Shown here: piece after piece, positions 45,739 to 57,629 of the stretch
Layout of the letters: every line of letters begins with the position of its first letter
Numbering within the stretch: position 1 is the stretch's first letter
NCBI GenBank assembly: GCA_030544215.1
Contig: JARZZO010000013.1
Location: 27,077,229 to 27,141,228, forward strand
DNA: 64,000 nucleotides
Origin: Zantedeschia hybrid cultivar
Lineage: Eukaryota; Streptophyta; Magnoliopsida; Alismatales; Araceae
Direction of reading: 5' to 3'
Made by a program: the position numbers and the translations under genes
Notes under the pieces: model-generated
Databases searched by the model: none
What the model was told of the DNA's origin: nothing
Seen by the model: the letters and a program-made list of their open reading frames with translations, nothing else

Positions 45739-48700
45739 ATGTCGCACCATAACTCGTTGCATGGCATACTTGATGCCAATCATTTGACAGGCCTGAACTA
45801 CTCAGACTGGCTCAGAAACCTGAAGATTGTCCTCAGGTCTGAGCAAATTGCTTCTGTCCTAGATGATGAACCTCCTACTGAACCAGCATTAGATGCCCTA
45901 GAGGAAGTCATGCTGATATATAAAAAATGGAAGGAAGATTCCACCATGGCTCAATGCTACATGTTGGCCTTTATGAGCAATGAGTTGCAGAGGCAGCATG
46001 AGGAAATGAATGCTAGATCCATCATGCTCCATTTGAATGAGTTATTTGGTGAGTAGAGCAGGATCGAAAGATATGAGATATCTAAGAATCTGTTCAAAGT
46101 CCAGATGGCAGAAGGATCTTCAGTACAGACCATGCGCTGAAGATGATTGAATGGGTGGAGAAACTAGATACTCTTGGGGTCTCACTCCCCAAGGAGATGC
46201 ATACCGACCTTGTGTTATCTTCACTTTTACAATCATATGCTCAGTGCATTGTGAATTTTAACATGAACAAGATCCAGACCACATTGGTTGAATTATTGAA
46301 CATACTAAAGACTGCAGAGGGGAATCTTGTGAAGGATAAACCCCAAGTTCTTATGGTTGGTAAGACTGGTAGGAAAAGACTAGTAGTCCAAGCCTTTAGG
46401 AAAGGCAAAGGCAAGAATCAGAAGAAGCTGAAGGTTGTCAAAAAGGACAAAGGCAAGAATGCTGAGAAAGGTGAATGCTTCTTCTGTCATCAGAGGGGCC
46501 ATTAGAAGAGGAATTGTAAAGAATACCTCAAGGACAAGGCTCAAAGAACTGTGAAGCAACATGACGCTTCAGGTATCTATATGATAAATGTAAACTTGTC
46601 AATTATAGATTATACATTATAGGTATTAGATACTGGATGTGTTTCTCATATCTACAATACTGTGCAAGCACTGACAAGAAGACGTAAGCGGAGAACCAGT
46701 GAGGTGGAGCTGAGGTTAGGTAACGGCGCAAGAGTTGTGGTGATCGCTGTAGGGATAGTGGAGCTCAAGCTGCCATCCGGAGACATTTTTTCATTAGATG
46801 AATGTTATTATGTACCTAGCATAATAAGGAATATTATTTCTATTTCATATTTAGATAGAATAGGATACACTTTATCTATTGGGAATAATTGTTGTTCAAT
46901 TTATTTCAAAAATAAATTAATAGCTTCTACTTCATTATCCAGTGGATTGTACTTATTAAATGTGTCTCATGATAATTTCAATATCGGTTCTTTAACTAAA
47001 AGAAACAAGTATGAAGTGAACAAAGCCTACCTTTGGCATTATAGGCTTGGCCATAATGGTGAAAATAGACTCCATAGGGTGCATAAAAATAGATACTTAG
47101 ATCCATTTGATTATGTGCAACCTGTGAGTCATGTTTAATGGGTGAAATGACAAAATCTCCATTTTCTGGAATTGGAGAACGAGCCACTGACTTACTAGAA
47201 CTAATACATTCAGATGTATATGGTCCTATGTCAACCCAAGCCATTGATGGTTTCTCATACTTCATTACCTTCACTGAAGATTTCTCAAGATATGGCTTCA
47301 TATACTTATTGAAGTATAAATCAGAAGCTTTTGAAAAATTCAGAGAATTTAGAAATGAAGTATAGAAACAAACTAGAAAGAATATCAAAACCATCTGATC
47401 CGATCGTGGTGAGAATATTTGAGTACAGAGTTCATAAAATACTTAAAGGATAATTATATCCTTTCTTATCTTACACCTCCCTATACACCTCAAATAAATG
47501 GTGTGTCAGAAAAGAGAAATCGCACATTAATATAAATAGTGAGATCCATGATGAGTATGTCTAAATTACCAGTGTCCTTATGGGGATATGCACTTAACTC
47601 GACTATGTATATCCTAAACAAGGTACCCAGCAAATCTATTGAAATCACTCCATATGAGATATAGAATGGAAGGAAACCAGACCTTAAACATGTTAAAGTC
47701 TAAGGATGTCCTGCTCATGTTAAAAGATATGATGCAGATAAGCTAAACTCTAGAACTAACAAATGCAGATTTGTGGGATAGCCGAAGGAAACTTACGGAT
47801 ATTACTTTTATCATCATGGCGAACAAAAGGTGTTTGTTGCCAGAAGAGCTATCTTTTGAAAGAAGATTATATTCTCCAAAAGGACGGTGGGAGTAAAGTA
47901 ACCTTGGAAGAAATTCCAAACTCACAAATTGGCAATAGTTTATCTGATGAACTATCAGTTTCTGAACATGTTCAAATAAGTACACAAGAACCTCGTAGGT
48001 AAAGAAAGAGTACCTAAACCACCAGAAAGATATTTGAGACATATTAATTTGGATGGTTCTAGGATACTCTATAATGCGGATGATGATCCTAAGACTTACC
48101 AAGCGGCCATTGAAAGTCCAGAGGCCGGAAAATGGCGGGAAGATATGAATTCTAAAATACAGTCCATATACGTCAACCAAGTTTAGAACTTGGAAGATTT
48201 ACCTGAGGGTATAGTACCCATCGGCTGCAAATGGATCTTTAAAAGAAAGACTGGTACAGATGGACGAATTGAAACTTATAAGGCGAGGTTGGTGGCGAAG
48301 GGTTATCGTCAAAGGCAAGGCATTGACTATGACGAGACCTTCTCACCCGTTGCCATGATTAAGTCTATCAGAATTCTTCTCGTCATTGCTGCATTCTATG
48401 ATTACGAAATCTAGCAGATGGATGTGAAGACGGCCTTCCTTAATGGAAACCTTGAGGAAGAGGTATATATGATACAACCAGAAGGCTTCACATCAAAAGA
48501 ATCTCTAGATATGGTATGTAAGTTGCAAAGGTCCATTTATGCACTGAAGCAAGCTTCTCGTAGTTGGAACATAAGGTTTGATAAAGTAATCAAATCTTAT
48601 GACTTCATTAAGAATGTAAGATGAGTCTTGTGTATACAAGAAAAACAGTAGGAGCGTAATCACATTCCTGGTTCTTTACGTTGACGACATCCTACTCATT

Positions 48701-49657
48701 GGGAATGATGTAGGGATGATGTCATCGGTAAAGATCTAGCTATCCAAGAACTTCTCCATGAAGGATTTGGGAGAAGCATCTTACGTATTAGGAATACGGA
48801 TCTATAGAGATAGATCAAAGAAGATGCTTGTCCTAACCCAATCTATATACATAGAAACCATTGTCAAAAGATTTGACATGAAAATTTTCAAGAGAGATCT
48901 CATACCGATGAGACATGGAATTTATCTCTCCAAAAGTCAGTCTCCCAAGATTTCTGAGGAGAGGGCAATGATGGGTAAGATTTCCTATGCTTCAGCCATA
49001 GGTTCCATCATGTATGCCATGCTATATACTAGACCTGATGTTGCATATACTTTAAGCGTTACGAGCAGACATCAGGCAATTCCAGGTGATGAACACTGGA
49101 AGGTTGTGAAATGTATCTTTAAGTACTTAAGAAGAACTAAGGATATGTTTCTGGTCTATGGAGGAGGAGACTTAAAACTTCATAGATATACTGATTCGAG
49201 TTTTTAGTCAGATCCTGATGATAGTAAGTCGACATCAGGTTTTGTCTTCACACTTAACGGGGGAGCAGTGAACTAGAAAAGTTCCAAGTAGGAAACCACT
49301 ATTGATTCAACAACGGAAGCTGAGTATATTGTTGCTGCTAAAGCCGCCAAAGAAGCTGTCTGGATGAAGAAATTCATCGGCGATCTTGGTGTGATGGAAA
49401 GCATCTCTAGTCCTATCCTACTGCTGTATGACAACAGTGGGGTGATTGCTCAAGCGAAAGAGCCGAGGTCTCATCAGAAGTCGAAGCACATTCTGCAGCG
49501 CTTTCATCTGATCAGAGAGATTATAGCTCGAGGAGATGTCGTGGTGGAAAGAGTTCCTTTAGCCGACAACATTGCAGATCCACTGACAAAGCCTTTGTTT
49601 CAAAATGTCTTCGAGCGTCACTTAGAGAATATGGGTATTCTGTATAAAAGTGATTAG
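45739..49657 (+). pseudogene. Copia 2 gag-pol, multiple stops and frameshifts
   Basis: Gag from ATG 45739 (MSHHNSLHGILD) with a stop near 46054 and further breaks; a zinc knuckle near 46475-46520 (CFFCHQRGH, stop, KRNC); protease LDTGCVSH; a long open piece to 47138; integrase pieces; RT with QMDVKTAFLNG interrupted by a TAG just before Met (48414), YVDD near 48680; RNase H with TEAEYI; ending NIADPLTKPL and a stop at 49657. It retains the full-length gag that Copia 1 lacks. Non-functional. Confidence 0.9.
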
Positions 49658-49667
49658 CTTTAGTCCA

Positions 49668-49677
49668 AGTAGGAGAT
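49668..49677 (+). promoter_or_regulatory. Copia 2 polypurine tract
   Basis: AAGTAGGAGAT immediately before the 3' LTR start, matching the Copia 1 tract AAGTGGGAGAT with one change. Confidence 0.8.
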
Positions 49678-51254
49678 TGTTAGTATTAGGTGGTCTGAAA
49701 GTCAATCCGATACTATGTATTATTCAGTTTATTAATAAATGACATTAATTTATTATGTGTAATTAGTTTGATCTATGTTTATCGTATCACGATGATGTCC
49801 ATGAACATATGCAACAATCTTCGGATTATTATGAGATCATAATTACGGGACCGAAGACTTATAAACACATGTTCTTAAGTGTTCCTAGTCAGAGGATGTT
49901 TGAAAAAGGACATCAAACATCTGGATAGATTAGTACAGGTTTCTTCAACTCATATAATGAGAGTGACTGATCCTATATAAGTCACTTGTGTGGAGACACT
50001 ATGTTGGACCTGTAGGTGCTCATTGGGGAATGAGTTCACTAAACTGATCTGACCTAGAATCGCTGGACGGTATATACCTCACTATTAACCAGCTCGATTC
50101 TTTTATTACAATTGCGTAGGTAATCATTGAATCTGAGACACCAAAGATACCTTGTTGGTACATCTTTGAGCTTTGACTTTGACTTTGACTAACGAATCCC
50201 TAACCATGGGTTATCAATAAGTTAAATGATCGAGTTCAGAGAAATGCCCTCGAAGGTAATTGTGTGTTCAATATGGGATCATCCACTCTCGGTATTATGA
50301 GAGAGAATATTCTGGGAATGATGCGCTTAAGTCCCTGGCCAGGGCGGACTCTGTATCAGATAAAGAGTTATCCGATATAGATTAGCGGCATATGATTCAA
50401 GTGAATCGACCGGCTAGGGTTTAATAGTAAACCATACCCTAGGTCAATTCGGGAACATTGCAGAGATGAAGGATTATATCCGCACGCTAACCGATGACGG
50501 AAAGGTTCTAATAGAGGGTTCCGATAGCCCCAATGCCATCCAGGATCATGCGATGTTGTTTGGCATCCAACATGATCGGAAGTACGTCTGAATTTATTGT
50601 GGGATATTAAATTCGGCTGATTAATTAATATAAGGATATTAATTAATTTAGTGGGTCCGTAAAGCGTTACTGGGCTTAATGGGCCATTAACTAGATTGGT
50701 ATTTAGGCCTAGAGGGTCACACGCAAAAGGTTTTCAAGTCGATGGATTATTTGATGGGATTTCGGATAAGTGTGAATTTTTATGAAAAACTGCAAATACA
50801 CTTATTATAAAAGAATGCCCGCTAGGTCGGGGGCTAGAAACCCTGACCTAGCTGCCGTTCTTTCTCTCTCCTCTCTCATTGGCACACGTCTTGAGGCCGG
50901 CCCTCTGGAGGCTCTGCACCAGCTCCCGACAGCTTAGCCTTTTGTCCGACAGGAGTTTCCGAATTCGCATGTCGCGGCAGATTACGCGTAGCCAGACGGG
51001 ATCCACAAATGCTGCATTGAGCGAAGAGGCGAGGACAATCCATCGCGAGGAGAACCACGTGGATACCGCTAGAGGCCGGACAGTTGCGCGGCTTGCAGCA
51101 TCGCTCCGACGGAACCAGAGAACGAGCGCGGATTCATATCCGCGCAAGGTAAATCTGATTTATGGTTTTTGTATATCAAAATGGGACGGATCCGATCCCG
51201 ACTTTATTTTATCTGCTGCGTTCTGGTCAGATCCGGGACACAGAGAACCCAACA
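49678..51254 (+). repeat. Copia 2 3' LTR
   Basis: 1577 bp, same ends as the 5' LTR. Confidence 0.93.
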
Positions 51255-51284
51255 TATTTTTATTATGCTATAGTGTATGCATAA

Positions 51285-54110
51285 TACAAATAGTGGAAAT
51301 GGAAAACTTGGCAAGATAGCTGGACACACATTGGCCAGTAGGACAAGGCCACATGTCTTGTTGATCTTATGTGGTGGGTCCTCCACTCTACCTCTCCCCT
51401 TACAAAACAGAAAGCATGTTGTCAAGGGAGACCCCAGTCTAGTAGAGGTTAACCCTCCGATATCTAGGTCAATTCCTATTCAAAGTAGGATTAAGTAGAG
51501 GATGATTCTCTGAGAATGTGGTTTTGGCTAGTTATTGTGTACCTTATGAAAGAAGACTGCATGACTTTTATAAGGAACCTTCCAGATAAGAAGATGGTGG
51601 CGATATACCTAGAAGGACAAACATCATGCCATAAAGCGTTACGATGGTGTCATACAAGGCTTGAAATGGTCAAGTCTGGGTTACTAGAATCTAATCGCGA
51701 TTAGAGAAAGAGTTCTCATACTGATTGTGACTTGAAGATGATTTCATATCTCATGATGGAGATTTGCTAATGCCATTAGCCTCGAGCCGTATGTGCTCTG
51801 GCAGACGAAACTGAGTGGCCATACTACGTGTCAACATATGCCTGTTGCTTTCCCAAGGATGTGATGTATGGGCCTTGCACCAGATGATCGAGAAGAATTG
51901 ATAGACTCTATGGTGTTGGCTTTGCCTTGCGGTCTTCAAGAATTGCAGTGCCTTTCAAGTCATGCATAGCCTATCTTTCGGCGATTGAGTCCTTGTCATC
52001 AGAAATTGCCACATATTAAGCTTTGAGTCCTTAGGTAGTCAAGAAAGCCCTATTCCCTTAGTCCCTAGGACTTCTGATCTTACGTAGTTTTGATCCCGTG
52101 ATGGCCGAGCTTTATTGGAGGACATTTTTAAGGCCTTTTGACTTTCTGAGGCTTATGTGTCTCTAAGCCTCTTAGGTTGCATGGTGATCAGATGCAAGAT
52201 AACTATGTCGCTAGGTGCTTTTGGGCCTTCATGATGGGGCTCTAACATTATCGTCCATCGGCCCATTGGGACCATACGGCACAGTGGTGAGATGGCCCTC
52301 TTGTACTTCGACTCTTATTAGGCTACTTTGTTGCGCTTCAAAGTTTTCACCCTTTCATTGACCCTCTACTCCCAAGTGTTTGACGTGTCCAAGGCTCTCG
52401 AAAGTAAACTCGCTTGTACTTGGTAAGTGTAGTCTTTTTGCCATTGTCCCGACTCTTCTAGCTTTCGCTCTTTGCAACCGTTGTGTATTTACTCTTTTAG
52501 GCAGTATTTCCAACACGTCTTCCCTTATCCAGGCACTGTGATGTTTTGTGGTCATCGCCAAGTAGTCATTCTGATGACCGCTTGTACTCATCCATCCCCT
52601 GCCACCAGAACTTGTCAATACCTACCACTTCCTCATAATCGGAATGTCGATATTCTAAGGTGATGAGCTCAGGTAGGAAGCAATTGGCTGCATCATGTTG
52701 GACCTTTGATGAAGTAGTCATGGCCCCTTAGGGCTAGAGCTTCCATGGCCGTGGGTATTCCTAAGTGCATAACCTTAATAAGATCCCTATGGAAAATGCT
52801 TGATGTAGTCTCGAATTTCTCCAGATTTCCTCAAAAGAGTTTTGTGGCTAGAGGAGGTGTGAACCTGACAATTGCCCTTGAAGAACTGTTCCTTGAATTT
52901 TTCCATCAACTGGTAGAAGGAAGTGATGGACTCCAAGGGAAAGGTCCAATAACACCAGTGGGCTATTTTGGATAAGGTGGTTGGGAATGCTTGACATTTG
53001 ATGGTGTCAGAGAAGCCATGAACATCCGTGACATCCTCGAAGTTGTGTAGGTGAGATCCCCATCTAAGAAACCATCATATTTGGTGAAATTTGGCACTTG
53101 GTGTTTTTGGAGAATGTGGCTAGCACGAATTTCTGCACATAGCAAAGAATCAATATTCTATTTACACAAAAGGTCATTTCCTCTATGACTTTTGAGGAGG
53201 CAATCCTCTAGGTGACCTTCTCATTCATCCAAGTACCTCTCATATCGAGATCCTTCTACATCATTATTCTTGGAATACTAGAGCACCTTGAATGAGAAGA
53301 GGACACTACAAAATGAGCTTGCCATTAAGAGTCTCGTGGATGGAGCGGGGTAGGTGCTTCTCCTATTTGACTATATGTAAGGGGAGGCGGGGTTGTCTCG
53401 GGCACCTTGCTGCCCTAATCTCTTGGACAGCTCCCCAGACTTCTCGAATATGATCCCACATCTCCTAGATGGCATCTGTGAATTGTCCCGATTGGGACTT
53501 AGCCACCTAGTATGTCACTACGGCGGGGACCTCATCAAATCTTTCTTGATATTGGTTATAAGAATTTCTAAGATGAGCCATGCCATTTTTTATCGTTTTC
53601 CATAAACGGCACCAAAGTGTGGAAATGAAAAACTTGGTAGCACAGTTGGACACACGTTGGCCAACGGGACAGGGCCATGTGTCTTATTCATCCTATGTCG
53701 TGAGTTCTCCACTTTGTCTTCCTCCCTGCAAAACTAAAAGTAGGCCATTAGGGGAGACCCTAGCCTAGCCGAGATTAACTCTTTGATGCTTAAGTCAGTT
53801 CTAATTAGGAGTAGGATTTGGGAGAGGATAGGTTCTCTAAGGGGGTAATTTTGGCAAAGAAGATAGTATGGTTTTCATAGGGAGCCTTCCCAATGCAAGA
53901 AGATGGTGATGATATCCTAAAGAGTTAAGTGTCATACAATGGAGCGCCATGAGGGCATCATACAAGTCTTAAAATAGTCATGTCAGGTTTAGTGGAGTCT
54001 AATCCCGGTTAGGAAGAGAGTTCTTATACCAATTCTGACTTGAAGATAATTCTATATCTCATGACGAAGATTTTTTGATGACATTCGTCTTGGGCCCGTT
54101 CCTCTAGCAC
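51285..54110 (-). mobile_element. Old LTR-like element with gag relic
   Basis: About 51290-51830 and 53612-54120 are direct repeats with roughly three-quarters identity by eye (GGAAATGGAAAACTTGG start; CATATCTCATGA near the end). Between them, at about 52740-53150 on the minus strand, is a Ty3/Gypsy gag relic (FTKYDGFLDGDLTYTT; PLESITSFYQLMEKFKEQFF). No pol. An ancient internally deleted element; the region 51830-52740 is unassigned. Confidence 0.55.
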
Positions 54111-55834
54111 ATGAGACCCAATAGTCATGCCTGTAAGGAATTGTCGGAACGCAGCGAAAATAAAAACGATTCCTATGTATCGAGTTGTTGGGATCGTAAA
54201 ACGGACAATAAAATTAACGGGAAGAACCGTTCTTCACCTTTGCAGGGTTTCGAATCTCTCGTGGATTCAACCGTTTCGGTAATCGTGCACGCGCACGATC
54301 TCCAGAGGTATCCACACGAGCTCTCGACGCAGATGCAATTTCCTCCTCGACTTGAAGACTGTGAGTGCTCAAATTAAGTGTGTGATTATCATGAAAAATT
54401 ATGTTATTTATGTGACAAATAAACCTATTAAAAATTAAGTGAATGTGATCGCCAGAAACTTTTAACTAAAAAGTTCCAAAAGAAAAGATTGATCACTTAC
54501 CTGTTTTGGAATTGGGAGATGTTGAAGTCCTTGATTCCCCTCCTTCAGCCGGCTAAAGAAAGAGAGCCCTTTTAACTTTGTTCTTACTTTGGCTACTTAT
54601 CGGACTTTGAGGATCATCCAGATTCCTTTTCTTTGTTGTTGATGATTCTCTCCTCTTTATCTCCTTTTGTACCTTGCAAAAGACAAAGATAAAAGAAAAT
54701 AATAAGAACTCAAGCAGAAGTAGTATCCATTCTAATAAAGATTCTGATCATGCAACTTAAACAAAGAACTCACTTGTTTGATGGTCTTTTAAACCCCTTT
54801 AAAACATAGATTGAAAAATAATGCTAGTGAGTCTGTGTTGCATGGAGTGATGTGATGAAAATATGAAAAAGATGTAGAAATGAATTAAGAACTAAGTTGG
54901 ATGGCCCGTAGGAAGCCTTGGTTCTTGAAAGGATCTTGAATGGACGAAGAATGGATGAAGACTCCTGGAAGTAGCAGCACCTCGATCCTTTAGCATCTGG
55001 ACATCGTCGCTCCCAAGAATCGCTCAAAATTATCACTAATCTTTCAAGAATTATCATTAATCTTCACTATCATCACTAATTTTTTAATGACCAAGGGGTT
55101 TGTGTATTTATAGGCTTTAAGTTCACGCATCCGCGGTTATGATCAGACTAACATGAAGGATTTTGAAGTTTATCTTCATCATTATCTGTAATTATCTAAA
55201 ACGCGTCGCTCATGGGAGACGTCTTTTAGACTAATTAAGATAAGGATAAACATTTGGAAAAAGAGACAGAAACAGCTTAGGAGACCTAAATGGCATCGTG
55301 CCTGGCAGACGTCTTTTAGTTTATTAATAAATTAATTAAAAATCAGATTAATAATCAAAATAAGAATTAAATTCTAAATGGCGTCTACACAGGTCGACGT
55401 CTTTTAGATTTGATTAAAAATCTAAGTTAAAATCAATTTCTTTAATAAACTTAAATTATGTCTATCTGACCAATGTCATTTAGATAATTAATTCAGAAAG
55501 ATTAATAAAAATTAACTAATGATTAAATATCAGACCATTTTGAGGCATTATTATATGATCTGAAATTTACTCAAAATGATGTCAAAATTAGCGTATATAC
55601 AGCTGCCTCACCTTGGCATCGTCTTTGCAAGGGAGTGAAATGAAATGGAATGTACTGAAAAGGTGATGCCAAGGTGTAATGAGACACGCTCTCAACATCA
55701 CACAATTGAAATTTTTCTAAAAATCATCAATGAAAATAACCCAAGGATATCGATGGAATCAATTCTGTCTGGATGAGGTAGACAAAGAAATAAACTAAGG
55801 TCGATCAACCTCCTCGGAGCGGGAAGTACCCCAT
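54111..55834. repeat. Unassigned dispersed repeat with four 12-10-12 modules
   Basis: No gene. Similar in reverse complement to about 36540-36850 over its last 270 bp, so probably a Tat-type LTR or spacer. Modules at 55196-55229, 55286-55319, 55374-55407 and a decayed one at 55451-55484. Confidence 0.5.
55196..55484. repeat. Four inverted-repeat modules, 12-10-12
   Basis: Arms CTAAATGGCGTC or CTAAAACGCGTC and GACGTCTTTTAG with unlike 10-base centres; the fourth keeps length but has decayed arms. Starts are 90, 88 and 77 bp apart. Confidence 0.88.
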
Positions 55835-56031
55835 GTAACGACCCGCCACCCTATAATCGGGGATCCAATTACTAAATAGGTACCGAATCATTAGTTTGGA
55901 GCCAAACCAGGATCTAGATAAGTCTGGGAAATAAATAATAAACTAAGCTAAAAAACATTCAGGGCCCGAACTAAGGGATCCGACCCCGAAAACTGACCCG
56001 ATAATCGGATCCGAAAACCTCAATCCTTACA
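55835..56031 (-). mobile_element. Short chromovirus 3' LTR (197 bp)
   Basis: TGTAACGACCCGCCACC...CAATCCTTACA. It matches both ends of the 2440-bp solo LTR 8607-11046 in reverse complement but lacks about 2.2 kb of its middle, including every module. On the right, TCCTCCCTCCC is the minus-strand polypurine tract. Confidence 0.88.
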
Positions 56032-57629
56032 TCCTCCCTCCCTTAAAAGAATTTCGTCCCTAAAATTGCCTGCTACAATTAACGAGGGCGAAACATAAAG
56101 ATACAAACACATAAGAGAACTTACAAGAAAAGGTCGGAAAACGGCTCCCGCATCTCATCCTCGCGCTCCCAAGTCGCCTCGCCCCCGGAGCGATACTGCC
56201 AAATCACCTTAACCAGAGGTACAACCTTGTTCTGAAGGACCTGTTCCCTACGATACTCAATACGTACTGGAAACTCTGGAAAGGACAAGTCCGCAGCGAC
56301 TTCCAACTTTGAAAAGTCCAAAATATGAGATGGATCCTGAACATATCTCCTCAGTAAAGAAACATGGAACACATCGTGCACCCCTGCAAGACTGGGCGGC
56401 AAGGCTAGCTGATACATCGTTTCCCCAATTCGAGCAAGAATGAGAAAAGGCCCAACATATCGCGGACTCAACTTACCTCGCTTCCTGAATCTCATCACAC
56501 CCTTGGAGGGTGAGACTCGGAGAAACACGTGGTCTCCAACCTCAAACTCAAGTGGTCTCCTACGGATGTCTGCATAACTCTTCTGTCTGTTCTGAGCTGC
56601 AATCAATCTCTGATGAACCACTCTAGCAACCTCAGCACACTGTTGTACCAACTCTGGTCCCGCCATCTGCCTCTCGCCAATCTCAGACCAATTTACAGGG
56701 GATCGACACGGCCGTCTGTACAATGCCTCATTAGGCACCATGCCGATACTAGAATGGTAACTGTTGTTATAAGCAAACTCCACTGTAGACAAGTGCTACT
56801 CCCAAGAACCTCCCCAGTCTAGGCAACATGCCCTGAGCATATCCTCCAAAGTCTGAATGGTCCTCTCTGACTGCCTATCAGTCTCGGGATGATAGGCCGA
56901 GCTGAAGGCCAACTGCGTGCCCAAGGCCTTCTGAAAACTCTTCCAGAACCTAGAAGTAAATATTGGATCCCGGTCTAACACGATGGATAAGGGCACCCCG
57001 TGCAGAGAGATGATCTGATCCACAAACAGCTTAGCCAACTTACCGACTGACCAGTCCCTCCTAATAGCCAGGAAGTGTGCCGACTTGGTCAATCGATCAA
57101 CAATGATCCAGATCGCGTCTCTTCTGCCAGGGGACACAGGTAATCCCATCACAAAGTCCATAGTCACATGCCCCATTTCCATTCCGGGATCGGCAAAGGC
57201 TGCAACAACCCTCTGGGTCTCTGATGTTCTGCCTTAACCTGCTGACAAGTCAGGCATCTTGCTACATAGTCAGCCATATCCTTCTTCATACCAGGCCACC
57301 AAAAGTGCCTCCTCAAACAATGATACATCTTAGTCGTTCCGAGATGCACTGCATATCTAGAACGGTGCGCCTCATCCAGGACACTCCTGCACACATCCTC
57401 CTCAGCCGGAACATAGAGTCTGCCTCTAAACCTGACTGTACCATCATCCCATAATTCCACCTATGGTCTTTGGAGAATCAGCGGTAACTCTACATCTGCC
57501 CTCTGAGCCTCAATTACGGCATGGTACACTGCTGGCCTCAGAGTTAAGCTGGCCAACACGGCTCTATCAGCCTCTCGCAGAACCCTGAAGGAAGATTCCA
57601 CAACCTGCTCAAATAACCTCCATTCTCGA
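56032..57629 (-). pseudogene. Chromovirus pol 3' part: integrase and chromodomain
   Basis: Minus strand: H2C2-type zinc domain (57460-57164; HLGTTKMYHCLRRHFWWPGM, CLTCQQVK), a frameshift near 57180, the integrase core (TMDFVMGLP, LDRDPIF, YHPETDRQSERT) in 57182-56796, TAG at 56795-56793, then the C-terminal domain and a chromodomain-like end (VKVIWQYRSGGEATWERE) to 56121. Sequence is typical of Tekay/Del chromoviruses. It is cut at 57629/57630 by the next element. Confidence 0.88.

Larger units (their letters stand above)
41811..51254 (+). mobile_element. Ty1/Copia element 2, degraded
   Basis: LTRs at 41811-43385 (1575 bp) and 49678-51254 (1577 bp), both starting TGTTAGTATTA and ending GAACCCAACA. 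Target duplication TATTT at 41806-41810 and 51255-51259. Related to Copia 1 in LTR segments, leader and pol but a separate, older family: LTRs differ at many sites and pol has many stops. Confidence 0.95.
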
